Positions 21,291 to 28,851 of a stretch of 33,651 nt of DNA are shown here, one piece after another. Origin of the DNA: Rugosimonospora sp036494675 (GTDB lineage Bacteria; Actinomycetota; Actinomycetes; Mycobacteriales; Micromonosporaceae); NCBI GenBank assembly GCA_036494675.1, contig DASXOA010000127.1, forward strand, positions 1 through 33,651, given 5' to 3'. The notes under the pieces are model-generated. The model did no database searches. It was not told where the DNA came from and worked only from the letters and a program-made list of their open reading frames with translations. Made by a program: the position numbers and the translations under genes. Position 1 is the stretch's first letter, and the number at the start of each line of letters is the position of its first letter.

Positions 21291-21329
21291 ATGGTAGCCA
21301 AGATCACTGTCGGGCCGTCCGCGTACTGT
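21291..21329. promoter_or_regulatory. Divergent leaderless promoters of upp and deoC
   Basis: Minus-strand TACCAT (21291-21296) is 7 nt from the upp GTG, and plus-strand TACTGT (21324-21329) is 6 nt from the deoC ATG at 21336. Twenty-seven bp separate the two hexamers, so each -35 would fall in or near the other's -10. No room remains for leaders or conventional ribosome-binding sites. Confidence 0.6.
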
Positions 21330-21335
21330 TGTGGC

Positions 21336-22328
21336 ATGACGGCAACGGCAACGCGGCCTGCCGGCCGGGGCACCGGGGACCTCTCCGAGGTGGCCCGGTC
21401 CGAGGCGGGCCTGCGAACCTTCCTGCACGGCCTGCCCGGCGTCGACGAGGTCGGCGCCCAGGCCCGGGCGGCCATGCTGGGCACCCGTTCGATCAAGACC
21501 TCCGCCAAGGCGTGGGCGATCGACCAGGCGATCGGGATGATCGACCTGACCACACTGGAAGGCGCGGACACGCCGGGCAAGGTCCGGGCTCTGTCCGCCA
21601 AGGCACTGCGTCCCGACCCCGAGGACCCGTCCTGCCCGCGGGTAGGTGCGGTCTGCGTCTACCCGGCCATGGTCGCGGTCGCCGCGCCGATCCTGGCCGG
21701 CTCGGGCGTGCACCTGGCGAGCGTGGCCACCGCGTTCCCGTCCGGCCAGGCACCGCTCGCGGTCAGGCTGGCGGACACCCGGGCGGCGATGGCCGACGGC
21801 GCCGACGAGATCGACATGGTGATCAACCGTGGCGCGTTCCTGTCCGGCCGGTACCTTGAGGTCTTCGAGGAGATCGCCGCGGTCAAGGCGGCCACCGTCG
21901 AGGGCGGCCCCGACCGGCCGGCGGCCCACCTCAAGGTCATCCTGGAGACCGGCGAGCTGGCCACGTACGACAACGTCCGGCGGGCCTCCTGGCTGGCCAT
22001 GCTGGCCGGCGCCGACTTCATCAAGACCTCGACCGGCAAGGTGGCGCCGGCCGCGACGCTGCCTGTCACGCTCGTCATGCTGGAGGCGGTGCGCGATTTC
22101 CGGATCGCGACCGGCCGGCAGGTCGGCGTCAAGCCGGCCGGTGGCATCCGCACCAGTAAGGACGCCATCAAGTACCTGGTGCTGGTCAACGAGACCGTCG
22201 GCGAGGACTGGCTGCACCCCGACTGGTTCCGCTTCGGCGCCTCCAGCCTGCTCAACGACCTGCTGATGCAGCGCACGAAGCTGAAGACGGGCCGGTACGA
22301 AGGCCCCGACTACTTCACCCTGGACTGA
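21336..22328 (+). CDS. deoC: Deoxyribose-phosphate aldolase
   Basis: The 330-residue class I aldolase cleaves 2-deoxyribose 5-phosphate to glyceraldehyde 3-phosphate and acetaldehyde. Seen: the GADEIDMVIN motif with catalytic Asp160; the Schiff-base lysine Lys230 in GADFIKTSTGK; and Lys266 in GVKPAGGIR. It is longer than the E. coli enzyme, as is usual for actinobacterial homologues, with an N-terminal extension (SEVARSEAGLRTFLHGL) and a C-terminal tail. Start ATG 21336 fits TACTGT 6 nt upstream; an earlier in-frame start at 21291 would overlap the upp promoter. It is followed by two aldehyde dehydrogenase genes on the same strand, which could consume the acetaldehyde produced. Confidence 0.96.
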   Translation: MTATATRPAGRGTGDLSEVARSEAGLRTFLHGLPGVDEVGAQARAAMLGTRSIKTSAKAWAIDQAIGMIDLTTLEGADTPGKVRALSAKALRPDPEDPSCPRVGAVCVYPAMVAVAAPILAGSGVHLASVATAFPSGQAPLAVRLADTRAAMADGADEIDMVINRGAFLSGRYLEVFEEIAAVKAATVEGGPDRPAAHLKVILETGELATYDNVRRASWLAMLAGADFIKTSTGKVAPAATLPVTLVMLEAVRDFRIATGRQVGVKPAGGIRTSKDAIKYLVLVNETVGEDWLHPDWFRFGASSLLNDLLMQRTKLKTGRYEGPDYFTLD

Positions 22329-22387
22329 GTCGACGGCCGCTCGCGGGCGCCGATCGTCGGCGGCCCGCGGTCACGCGGTCGGATGGG

Positions 22388-23827
22388 ATGAGAATGCCTT
22401 TCGAATACGCCCCCGCCCCGGAGTCCCCGTCCGTCGTGAACATCCGCCCGTCCTACGGGCTGTTCATCAACGGCGAGTTCGCCGACCCCAAGGACGGTGA
22501 GCGGTTCAAGACCGTCAACCCGGCCAACGAGGAGGTGCTGGCCGAGGTCGCCTCGGCCGGACCGTCCGACGTGGATACCGCGGTCGCCGCCGCCCGGGCC
22601 GCCTACGAGACCGTGTGGCGCCGCCTGCCCGGCCGAGAACGGGCCAAGTACCTCTTCCGGATCGCCCGGATCATCCAGGAGCGGGCGCGCGAACTGGCGG
22701 TGCTGGAGTCCATCGACAACGGCAAGCCGATCCGCGAGTCCCGCGACGTGGACGTGCCGCTGGTCGCGGCGCACTTCTTCTACTACGCCGGCTGGGCGGA
22801 CAAGCTGCCCCACGCCGGCCTCGGCCCGGACCCCCGCCCGATCGGCGTCGCCGGCCAGGTCATCCCGTGGAACTTCCCGCTGCTGATGCTGGCCTGGAAG
22901 ATCGCTCCAGCACTGGCCGCCGGCAACACGGTCGTACTCAAGCCGGCCGAGACGACGCCGCTGACCGCGCTGGCCTTCGCCGAGATCTGCCAGCAGGCCG
23001 ACCTGCCGCCGGGCGTGGTGAACATCATCACCGGTGCCGGCGAGACCGGCCGGCTGCTGGTCGAGCACGACGGCGTCGACAAGGTCGCCTTCACCGGCTC
23101 CACCGAGGTCGGCCGGCTCATCGCGAAGGCGCTGGCCGGCACGCCGAAGCGGCTGTCCCTGGAACTGGGCGGCAAGGCGGCCAACATCGTGTTCGACGAC
23201 GCGGCGATCGACCAGGCCGTCGAGGGCATCGTCAACGGGATCTTCTTCAACCAGGGGCACGTGTGCTGCGCCGGTTCCCGGCTGCTGGTACAGGAGTCGG
23301 TGGCCGAGGAGGTGCTCGACGCGCTCAAGCGCCGGATGGCTCAGCTGCGGGTGGGCGACCCGCTGGACAAGAACACCGACGTCGGCGCGATCAACTCGGC
23401 CGCGCAGTTGGAGAAGATCCGTGCGCTCTCGCAGATCGGCGAGAGCGAGGGCGCGCAGCGCTGGTCGCCGCCATGCGAGCTGCCCGAACGCGGATTCTGG
23501 TTCGCGCCGACCATCTTCACCGGGGTCTCCCAGGCCCACCGGATCGCCCGGGAGGAGATCTTCGGCCCGGTGCTGTCGGTACTGACGTTCCGCACCCCCG
23601 CAGAGGCCGTGGAGAAGGCGAACAACACGCCGTACGGGCTGTCCGCCGGGATCTGGAGCGAGAAGGGCTCCCGTATCCTCGCCGTGGCCGACCGGCTGCG
23701 GGCCGGAGTGGTGTGGGCGAACACGTTCAACAAGTTCGACCCGACCTCACCTTTCGGCGGGTACAAGGAATCGGGGTACGGTCGCGAGGGCGGCCGGCAC
23801 GGGCTGGAGGCCTACCTTGCCCACTGA
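22388..23827 (+). CDS. NAD(P)-dependent aldehyde dehydrogenase
   Basis: A full-length 479-residue ALDH. Seen: VAGQVIPWNFPLLM; KPAETTPLTAL cofactor-binding segment; FTGSTEVG; general-base Glu259 in LELGGKAANIV; nucleophile Cys293 in FFNQGHVCCAGSR; REEIFGPVLSV; and FGGYKESGYGREGG. It oxidises an aldehyde to the acid; the deoC context suggests acetaldehyde or a sugar-derived aldehyde. Start ATG 22388 (or ATG 22394, MPFEYAPAPES) lies 60 nt after the deoC stop, so co-transcription is likely. It overlaps the start of the second, shortened ALDH by 11 nt. Confidence 0.95.
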   Translation: MRMPFEYAPAPESPSVVNIRPSYGLFINGEFADPKDGERFKTVNPANEEVLAEVASAGPSDVDTAVAAARAAYETVWRRLPGRERAKYLFRIARIIQERARELAVLESIDNGKPIRESRDVDVPLVAAHFFYYAGWADKLPHAGLGPDPRPIGVAGQVIPWNFPLLMLAWKIAPALAAGNTVVLKPAETTPLTALAFAEICQQADLPPGVVNIITGAGETGRLLVEHDGVDKVAFTGSTEVGRLIAKALAGTPKRLSLELGGKAANIVFDDAAIDQAVEGIVNGIFFNQGHVCCAGSRLLVQESVAEEVLDALKRRMAQLRVGDPLDKNTDVGAINSAAQLEKIRALSQIGESEGAQRWSPPCELPERGFWFAPTIFTGVSQAHRIAREEIFGPVLSVLTFRTPAEAVEKANNTPYGLSAGIWSEKGSRILAVADRLRAGVVWANTFNKFDPTSPFGGYKESGYGREGGRHGLEAYLAH

Positions 23828-24743
23828 GTCAACCTCCGTCAGCGGGTCGGGCCGGATCGCGGTCCGCAAGACGTACAAGCTGTTCATCGGCGGGGCCTTC
23901 CCGCGCAGCGAGTCCGGGAGGTCCTACGCGGTGACATCGACCGGCGGAGACTTCCTGGCCAACGCGGCGCTCGCCTCGCGCAAGGACGTCCGGGACGCGG
24001 TCGGCGCCGCGCGCGGCGCGTTCGGCAAGTGGTCCACGGCCACGGCGTACAACCGGGGACAGGTGCTCTACCGCGTCGCCGAGATGCTGGAGGGCCGGCG
24101 GGCGCAGTTCGTCGACGAGGTCGCCGCAGCCGAACGCCGCCCCACTGGTCCGGCCCAACCGGCCCACGACGGAGAGCGGGACGCGGAGTCCACTGTGGAC
24201 GCCGCGATCGACCGCTGGGTGTGGTACGCCGGCTGGGCCGACAAGGTCGCCCAGGTGTATGGCAACGCCAACCCGGTCGCCGGCCCCTTCTTCAACCTGT
24301 CCTCACCGGAACCGACCGGCGTCGTCGGCGTCGTGGCGCCGCAGGAGTCCCCACTGCTCGGCCTGGTCAGCGCGCTGGCCCCGGTCATCGCCACCGGGAA
24401 CACCGCGGTCGTACTGGCCGCGGAGGACCGCCCGCTGCCCGCGATCACGCTGGCCGAGGTGCTGGCCACCTCCGACCTGCCCGGCGGGGTGGTCAACCTG
24501 CTCACCGGCCGGGTCGCCGAGACCGCCCCCTGGCTGGCCTCACACATGGACGTCAATGGGCTCGACCTCACCGGCGTCACCGACCCGGCGCTCGCGGTCG
24601 ACCTGGAGCGGGCCGCCGCCGACAATCTCAAGCGGGTGGTCCGGCCGCCCGCCGGCCCGGTCGACTGGCATGCCGACCCGGGCCTGGGGAGGATGATCCC
24701 GTTCCTGGAGACCAAGACCGTCTGGCACCCGAAGGGCATCTGA
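23817..24743 (+). CDS. Short aldehyde dehydrogenase homologue lacking the catalytic half
   Basis: 308 residues. The N-terminal part (TYKLFIGGAFPRSESGRSY, DRWVWYAGWADKVAQVYGN, PEPTGVVGVVAPQESPLLGLVSALAPVIATGNTAV, GVVNLLTG) aligns by eye with the cofactor-binding half of ALDHs. The sequence then ends with a distinct tail (RAAADNLKRVV...FLETKTVWHPKGI) where a full ALDH would carry the catalytic Glu and Cys. No frameshift is visible: the frame runs cleanly to a stop, and codon use is normal. I read this as an intact pseudo-enzyme subunit rather than a decaying gene. The probable start is TTG 23817, overlapping the upstream ALDH by 11 nt, since no ATG or GTG lies ahead of the conserved start. It may form a mixed complex with its neighbour. 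Confidence 0.8.
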   Translation: MPTESTSVSGSGRIAVRKTYKLFIGGAFPRSESGRSYAVTSTGGDFLANAALASRKDVRDAVGAARGAFGKWSTATAYNRGQVLYRVAEMLEGRRAQFVDEVAAAERRPTGPAQPAHDGERDAESTVDAAIDRWVWYAGWADKVAQVYGNANPVAGPFFNLSSPEPTGVVGVVAPQESPLLGLVSALAPVIATGNTAVVLAAEDRPLPAITLAEVLATSDLPGGVVNLLTGRVAETAPWLASHMDVNGLDLTGVTDPALAVDLERAAADNLKRVVRPPAGPVDWHADPGLGRMIPFLETKTVWHPKGI

Positions 24744-24810
24744 ACCGGCTGCCGGGCGGCGCGTAGCGTAGAGCTTCCGTACCGGGCATCGGGCGTTGAG
24801 CTTGAGCCGC

Positions 24811-24816
24811 TAGGGT
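24811..24816 (+). promoter_or_regulatory. Possible -10 (TAGGGT) of the acidic-protein gene
   Basis: TAGGGT lies about 40 bp before GTG 24856, giving a short leader that holds a GGAGG at 24846-24850. No convincing -35 is seen at the normal distance, although TTGAGC occurs twice just upstream (24796 and 24802). Confidence 0.25.
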
Positions 24817-24855
24817 GTGGTCGGATTCACCCAAATCTTGACGACGGAGGTCGCC

Positions 24856-25833
24856 GTGGCCGCCCAACGTGACGCCGATAAGCAGGCGGATCTTGAGGAG
24901 GAGCGTGAGGTCGCCCGACCACAGCTGTGGGCCGACGCGCGCATCGATCCGGTAGAGATCGCGCTGCCCAAGGGCGTCGGATACACGTTGCGCGCGTACC
25001 GGCTGGCCACGGAGGTCACGCCGACCGACGTGTCGGGGCGCGAGACGGACGAGTTCCCCCAGCGGCAGTACGCCGCCGTGCAGGAGGACGAGGAGTTCGA
25101 CTTCGGGGACGCCTTCGACGACGAGTCCGTGCCCGATGAGGACGAGGCGGACGACGAGGGCAACGAGGACGAGGGCGACGACGTCGAGGACGAAGACGAC
25201 GACGAGGGCGACGAGGTCGACGACCTCGACGACGAGGCGGACGACGAAGACGACCTCGACGAAGACGGGGATGAGGAAGGCGAGGACGACCTCGACGAGG
25301 CCGACGCCGAGGCCGAAGACGAGCCCGAGGCGGCCAAGGCCGGACCCGACGAGGTGCCGGTGTTCCTCGGCCACAACGGCCAACTCTTCCTCTTCCAGAC
25401 GCCCGAGGGCCTGGCCGACTTCATCCACTCGGGTGACGAACATGACATGAGCCAGTTGGACACCTGGTCGGAACTGGCCGCTGTGGTCACCGCCGACGAT
25501 GTCGTCGCGCTCCCCGAGGACTCGTACGAGCTGGATCTGGTCGTCAAAAACCTGCGCGGAGGCCGGGACGCGTGGGACGCGGACCTCATCATCCAGGCCG
25601 GAGAACTGGCCCGCGACCTGGCATTCGCTCTGCGCATCGACCCGGTCGTCGCGGCGTTGGCACCCGGCTCGCCGCTCGATGACCTCGACGAGGCACTCCG
25701 CGCTACCACGACGGGTGGACTCGGCGGGTTCTTGGCCAGGCGAAGGATGAAGAAAATCGGGACAGAAGCCGCGCCGCTCGGCTGGCGAACGATAATCGGC
25801 AAGATCTCTAGCGTCGTGGACTGGCGCGACTGA
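24856..25833 (+). CDS. Highly acidic actinobacterial protein ('primosomal protein'-type annotation)
   Basis: 325 residues in three parts. Residues 1-75: ARPQLWADARIDPVEIALPKGVGYTLRAYR, a conserved-looking domain. Residues 76-160: an almost uninterrupted Asp/Glu block. Residues 160-325: a C-terminal domain (VPVFLGHNGQLFLFQTPEGLADFIHS; DTWSELAAVV; LIIQAGELARDLAFALRIDPVVAALAPGSPLDDLDEALR), ending in a basic patch (FLARRRMKKIG). Similar proteins in Micromonosporaceae are often labelled 'primosomal protein', but nothing here proves a replication role. GTG 24856 is chosen because GGAGG ends 5 nt upstream; the frame also opens at 24817 without a ribosome-binding site. It precedes the 941-residue protein by 58 bp on the same strand. 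A nucleic-acid mimic or histone-chaperone-like role is a guess. Confidence 0.75.
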   Translation: MAAQRDADKQADLEEEREVARPQLWADARIDPVEIALPKGVGYTLRAYRLATEVTPTDVSGRETDEFPQRQYAAVQEDEEFDFGDAFDDESVPDEDEADDEGNEDEGDDVEDEDDDEGDEVDDLDDEADDEDDLDEDGDEEGEDDLDEADAEAEDEPEAAKAGPDEVPVFLGHNGQLFLFQTPEGLADFIHSGDEHDMSQLDTWSELAAVVTADDVVALPEDSYELDLVVKNLRGGRDAWDADLIIQAGELARDLAFALRIDPVVAALAPGSPLDDLDEALRATTTGGLGGFLARRRMKKIGTEAAPLGWRTIIGKISSVVDWRD

Positions 25834-25891
25834 CCCCCAACCAGGGAGCATCAGTCTGGCAACACGACCAGTCCGGGAGGAGGACGACGCC

Positions 25892-28717
25892 GTGGCGCTC
25901 GTGCGGGTGTATTGCGGTCTTGCTTCGACACCGCCGGCGGCGACGCAGAGTTCGGCAATTGCGCTGTTGACCGTTGCGGTGGTCGACGACGCGGGCCGGC
26001 TGCTCGACGTCTGCGATGTCAGAGACGACCCCTCGGGCTATGCCGAACTCGGCGCGCTCCTGGCGGAGCGGTCGGGCGGCACGGCCGGGTTGGCCGTGGC
26101 CGCCGACAGCGACGAGCACCAGGTGACTCTGCTTCTCGCCGCCGCGGGTCGCCCGCTGGCGATCTCCGACGAAGAGTCGCTGGACGACTACGCGAACCGG
26201 TTCGGCGACGACGACTCCACCGATGAGCTGGAAGCACCGGTCAGCGAGCGCCGGGCGGTCGGACTCGCCCGCGCTCTCCAGGCCGGTGCGCTGGTTGCCA
26301 GTACGCTGTCGGCTCCGCGTGAGCTGATCGCGCTCAAGCCGGTGCTGTCCGCCCATGCCGCGCTGGCCTCCGGCCGGCAGGGTGCCGCGGTCGCGTTACG
26401 CGAGGTGCTCCGGGAGCTCTACCCCGCGGCCCTGCGCGCCTACCCCGACCCCGCCGAACTTGTCCCGCTGGCCATCCTGGACGCGCTTCCCGAGCCGGGG
26501 CTGCTCGGCACCGGAGCGACGAACCGGGGTCGAGACGCCGCGGTCGCCGCGGAACTGTCCGGGGCCGGCATCGCCGACCAGGCCACGATCACCGAGGCGA
26601 TCACCGCTCTGCGGGTCGCGATCGCCGAGACCCCGCGACGCGCGGGCATCGGCAAGACGCTGACCACGGCCGTGGCCGAGAGCATCCGCCAGTCCGTCGC
26701 CGCGGTGCGCGCCTGCGACACCGGGATCGCGGCCCTGGTGGGGCTCCTGACGGAGAAGGCCACGCCGGTCCCCGGCGGGCTCCCCGCCCCCAGGTCGCGT
26801 CCGGTGGCACCGCCCGCGTCGCTGCGAGCCGTTCGGGAGAGCAGTTCCGAGGTGCCCCGGGTGCCACGCCGGGCCAGGACGCAACAGCCCGCACCGGTCA
26901 CGGTCGACCCGGTGACCGTGGACCCGTTGCACGTCGGCAGTGGCGCCCGCCCCGCCGTGACCCGGACCGCGATCCCGCGCCGCGACGAGTTCGCCGCACC
27001 GCCCGCGGCTCACGCCGCGGCCCCGGCGCCGTCCCACCCGGCTCCGGCCCCGCCCTCCCGCGCCGGCCAGCCGCGCTCGACACCGTCGCCGATGCCGCAG
27101 GCACCGGTCACGCCGTCGCCCATGCCGTCCGCTCCCGTGGCATCCGCGCCCATGGCCCCATCCCCCATGGGACCGTCGCCCCTGGGACCGTCGCCGATGG
27201 GCTCGTCGCCCATGGCCCCATCGCCGATGGCACCGGCGGCCTCGCACAGTGCGCCGGCGCCCGCCTCGCATGCCGCGCCGGAGCAGGTGAACCCGCCGAT
27301 GGGCAGGCCCACCACCGCGCCGCCGGTACCGATGTCGGCACCCCCGTCGTTCTCGACCCCGCCGGTGGTCTCCGCGCCACCGCGCGGCGGACAGGCCCCG
27401 AGCGACCCGTACCCGTCCGGTTCCTACGGGTACCCGCAGGCCCGCCAGGCCCCGACGACGGAGTCCGCATCCATACCGGTCCCTGCGCCGCGCCCGGCAC
27501 CCGAGGTGCCACCGCCCGGCTCCCGCGCGGACTGGCCACTGAACACCAGCGGAACCGGCCTGCCCACCGTCCAGCCGATGAGTCAGCCGACGCCGAACCC
27601 GCTCGACCCGACCGCCTTCCCGGCCACCACGCTGCCGCCGACGGTGCTCGAGCGCCGTGGCGGCGAGCCGACCATCGAGCGACGGCCCGGCCCACCCGCC
27701 ATCCCGCGCCAGCGCGACGGTCGGGTGCCGCCACCCTGGCAGGACAATGACCTGCCGGCCGAGCCTCCGGCCCTGCGCCTGGTCGAACCGGCCCCGCTCG
27801 CCGACCGCGCACTGCGCGACGACCGGCCGGGCATGCGCGACCGGGATCGGGACCGGGAGATCCTCGGCAACACCGAACGCGCCGGCATCGACCGTCCCCG
27901 AGCCGAGCGCACCGGCACCGAACGGGCCGCCGAGCGTGGCGGCGTTGACCGCGCCGGCATCGATCGAGCCGGCATCGACCGCGCCAGTGCCGAGCGTGCC
28001 GGGGCCGAGCGTGGCTCGACCGGCGAGTTCAGCACCTCGACCGGCGAGTTCAGCACCCAGGGGCGCAACGGCGGCGACCGGACTCTCGGCGCGGCCGCCG
28101 CGTTCAGTGGTGAGCGCCGGTTGGGTGCCGCCGCCGCGTTCAACCGTGAGCCTCCGGCCGAGGGCGCCAACGGGGCCCCGCTGCGCCTGGTCGAGAGCGA
28201 CGATGCGCGGGGTGGCCGAGGCCGCCGGTCGACCGAACCGATCTCGGCGCCGCCCGTGGGCGACGAGCCGGACGGCGACCTGCTGATCTTCGCCCAGGCG
28301 AGGTCGGCGTGGTTCGTCGGTCATCTGGAGCCCGAGGACAATGCGCCGGACTGGGCCAACTCCGCCGATCTGGGCTGGCAGGCGGCTCAGCGGGCGGCCC
28401 AACCGGTACGGGGCGAGGAGACCGACGTCGGCCTGCCCCGGCGGGTACCGCAGGCCAACCTGGTTCCGGGTTCACCGCTCCCACCCGCCGTCAACGATCG
28501 GGCGGCGCTGCACATCGTGCGGGACCCGGCCGCGATGGCGGCGCACACCACCGGCTACTTCCGGGGCTCCCGCCGCGGCGAGGAGGTCCGCGGCTTCGCG
28601 GTGGGCGGCCGGCCCGGTCGCGAAGCGGCGGGGGGCTGGGACTTCGCCCGGGATGGCTGGGAGGCCGAGCAGGACGAGGACCGCGACTACGAGTACCGGT
28701 CGGCGTCCAACCGCTGA
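25892..28717 (+). CDS. 941-residue protein: transposase-fold-like N-domain, long Pro-rich linker, conservon-type C-terminal module
   Basis: I do not recognise a characterised function. Residues 1-200 (VRVYCGLAST, VAVVDDAGRLLDVCDV, GYAELGALL, EHQVTLLLAAAGRPLAI, LREVLRELYPAALRAYPDP) show the strand/helix rhythm of IS110-type RuvC-like transposase N-domains but lack the opening GIDVSK Asp, so any nuclease activity seems unlikely. Residues 205-290 are helical. Residues 300-790 are disordered: Pro/Ala/Ser with PSPM repeats, then DRAGIDRAGIDR-type repeats, then STGEFST and LGAAAAF duplications. Residues about 797-893 carry a module shared with the histidine kinase at 31872: LIFAQARSAWF, DLGWQAAQRAAQP, LPRRVPQANLVPG and YFRGSRRG. 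GTG 25892 has GGAGGAGG 8 nt upstream. The size is remarkable. Role: perhaps an adaptor in the adjacent signalling system (inference). Confidence 0.75.
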   Translation: MALVRVYCGLASTPPAATQSSAIALLTVAVVDDAGRLLDVCDVRDDPSGYAELGALLAERSGGTAGLAVAADSDEHQVTLLLAAAGRPLAISDEESLDDYANRFGDDDSTDELEAPVSERRAVGLARALQAGALVASTLSAPRELIALKPVLSAHAALASGRQGAAVALREVLRELYPAALRAYPDPAELVPLAILDALPEPGLLGTGATNRGRDAAVAAELSGAGIADQATITEAITALRVAIAETPRRAGIGKTLTTAVAESIRQSVAAVRACDTGIAALVGLLTEKATPVPGGLPAPRSRPVAPPASLRAVRESSSEVPRVPRRARTQQPAPVTVDPVTVDPLHVGSGARPAVTRTAIPRRDEFAAPPAAHAAAPAPSHPAPAPPSRAGQPRSTPSPMPQAPVTPSPMPSAPVASAPMAPSPMGPSPLGPSPMGSSPMAPSPMAPAASHSAPAPASHAAPEQVNPPMGRPTTAPPVPMSAPPSFSTPPVVSAPPRGGQAPSDPYPSGSYGYPQARQAPTTESASIPVPAPRPAPEVPPPGSRADWPLNTSGTGLPTVQPMSQPTPNPLDPTAFPATTLPPTVLERRGGEPTIERRPGPPAIPRQRDGRVPPPWQDNDLPAEPPALRLVEPAPLADRALRDDRPGMRDRDRDREILGNTERAGIDRPRAERTGTERAAERGGVDRAGIDRAGIDRASAERAGAERGSTGEFSTSTGEFSTQGRNGGDRTLGAAAAFSGERRLGAAAAFNREPPAEGANGAPLRLVESDDARGGRGRRSTEPISAPPVGDEPDGDLLIFAQARSAWFVGHLEPEDNAPDWANSADLGWQAAQRAAQPVRGEETDVGLPRRVPQANLVPGSPLPPAVNDRAALHIVRDPAAMAAHTTGYFRGSRRGEEVRGFAVGGRPGREAAGGWDFARDGWEAEQDEDRDYEYRSASNR
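27070..28175 (+). repeat. In-frame repeat tracts in the linker of the 941-residue protein
   Basis: PSPM-type units recur across about 27080-27240. AGIDR/AGAER-type units recur across about 27870-28015. STGEFST is duplicated around 28018-28060. An LGAAAAF element is duplicated around 28085-28145. All keep the frame, indicating expansion of a disordered linker by slippage or unequal exchange. Confidence 0.65.
28280..28570 (+). other. C-terminal module shared with the conservon histidine kinase (copy 1)
   Basis: Within the 941-residue protein, from residue 797: LIF-x4-SAWF, then DLGWQAAQRAAQP, then GLPRRVPQANLVPG (848-860), then YFRGSRRG. The same motifs in the same order and spacing style occur at 31960-32462 on the other strand in the histidine kinase. 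Confidence 0.75.
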
Positions 28718-28851
28718 CCGTCACACCCAACTACTTCGCCTCCACCCTCGTCCAGCTTGGCTCCAACGCACCATCATTCGTGCTTGAACAACTCTGTGCA
28801 TTGATCGAATTCGTCGGCGCGTCGTTACCCCAGGAACAGGTGGCGAGGGTC

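Noticed and set aside
23817..24743. Frameshifted remnant of an aldehyde dehydrogenase
   Set aside because: The frame is clean to a stop, composition is normal and the downstream DNA does not encode the missing catalytic half in another frame.
25892..26760. An active insertion sequence encoding the 941-residue protein
   Set aside because: No element ends, target duplication or complete catalytic motif were seen, and the protein is fused to a long conserved-type tail.
26396..28402. Open frame of 668 codons antisense to the 941-residue protein
   Set aside because: The Gly/Arg-rich product mirrors the repeats of the sense gene. The sense frame has a strong ribosome-binding site and conserved end motifs.
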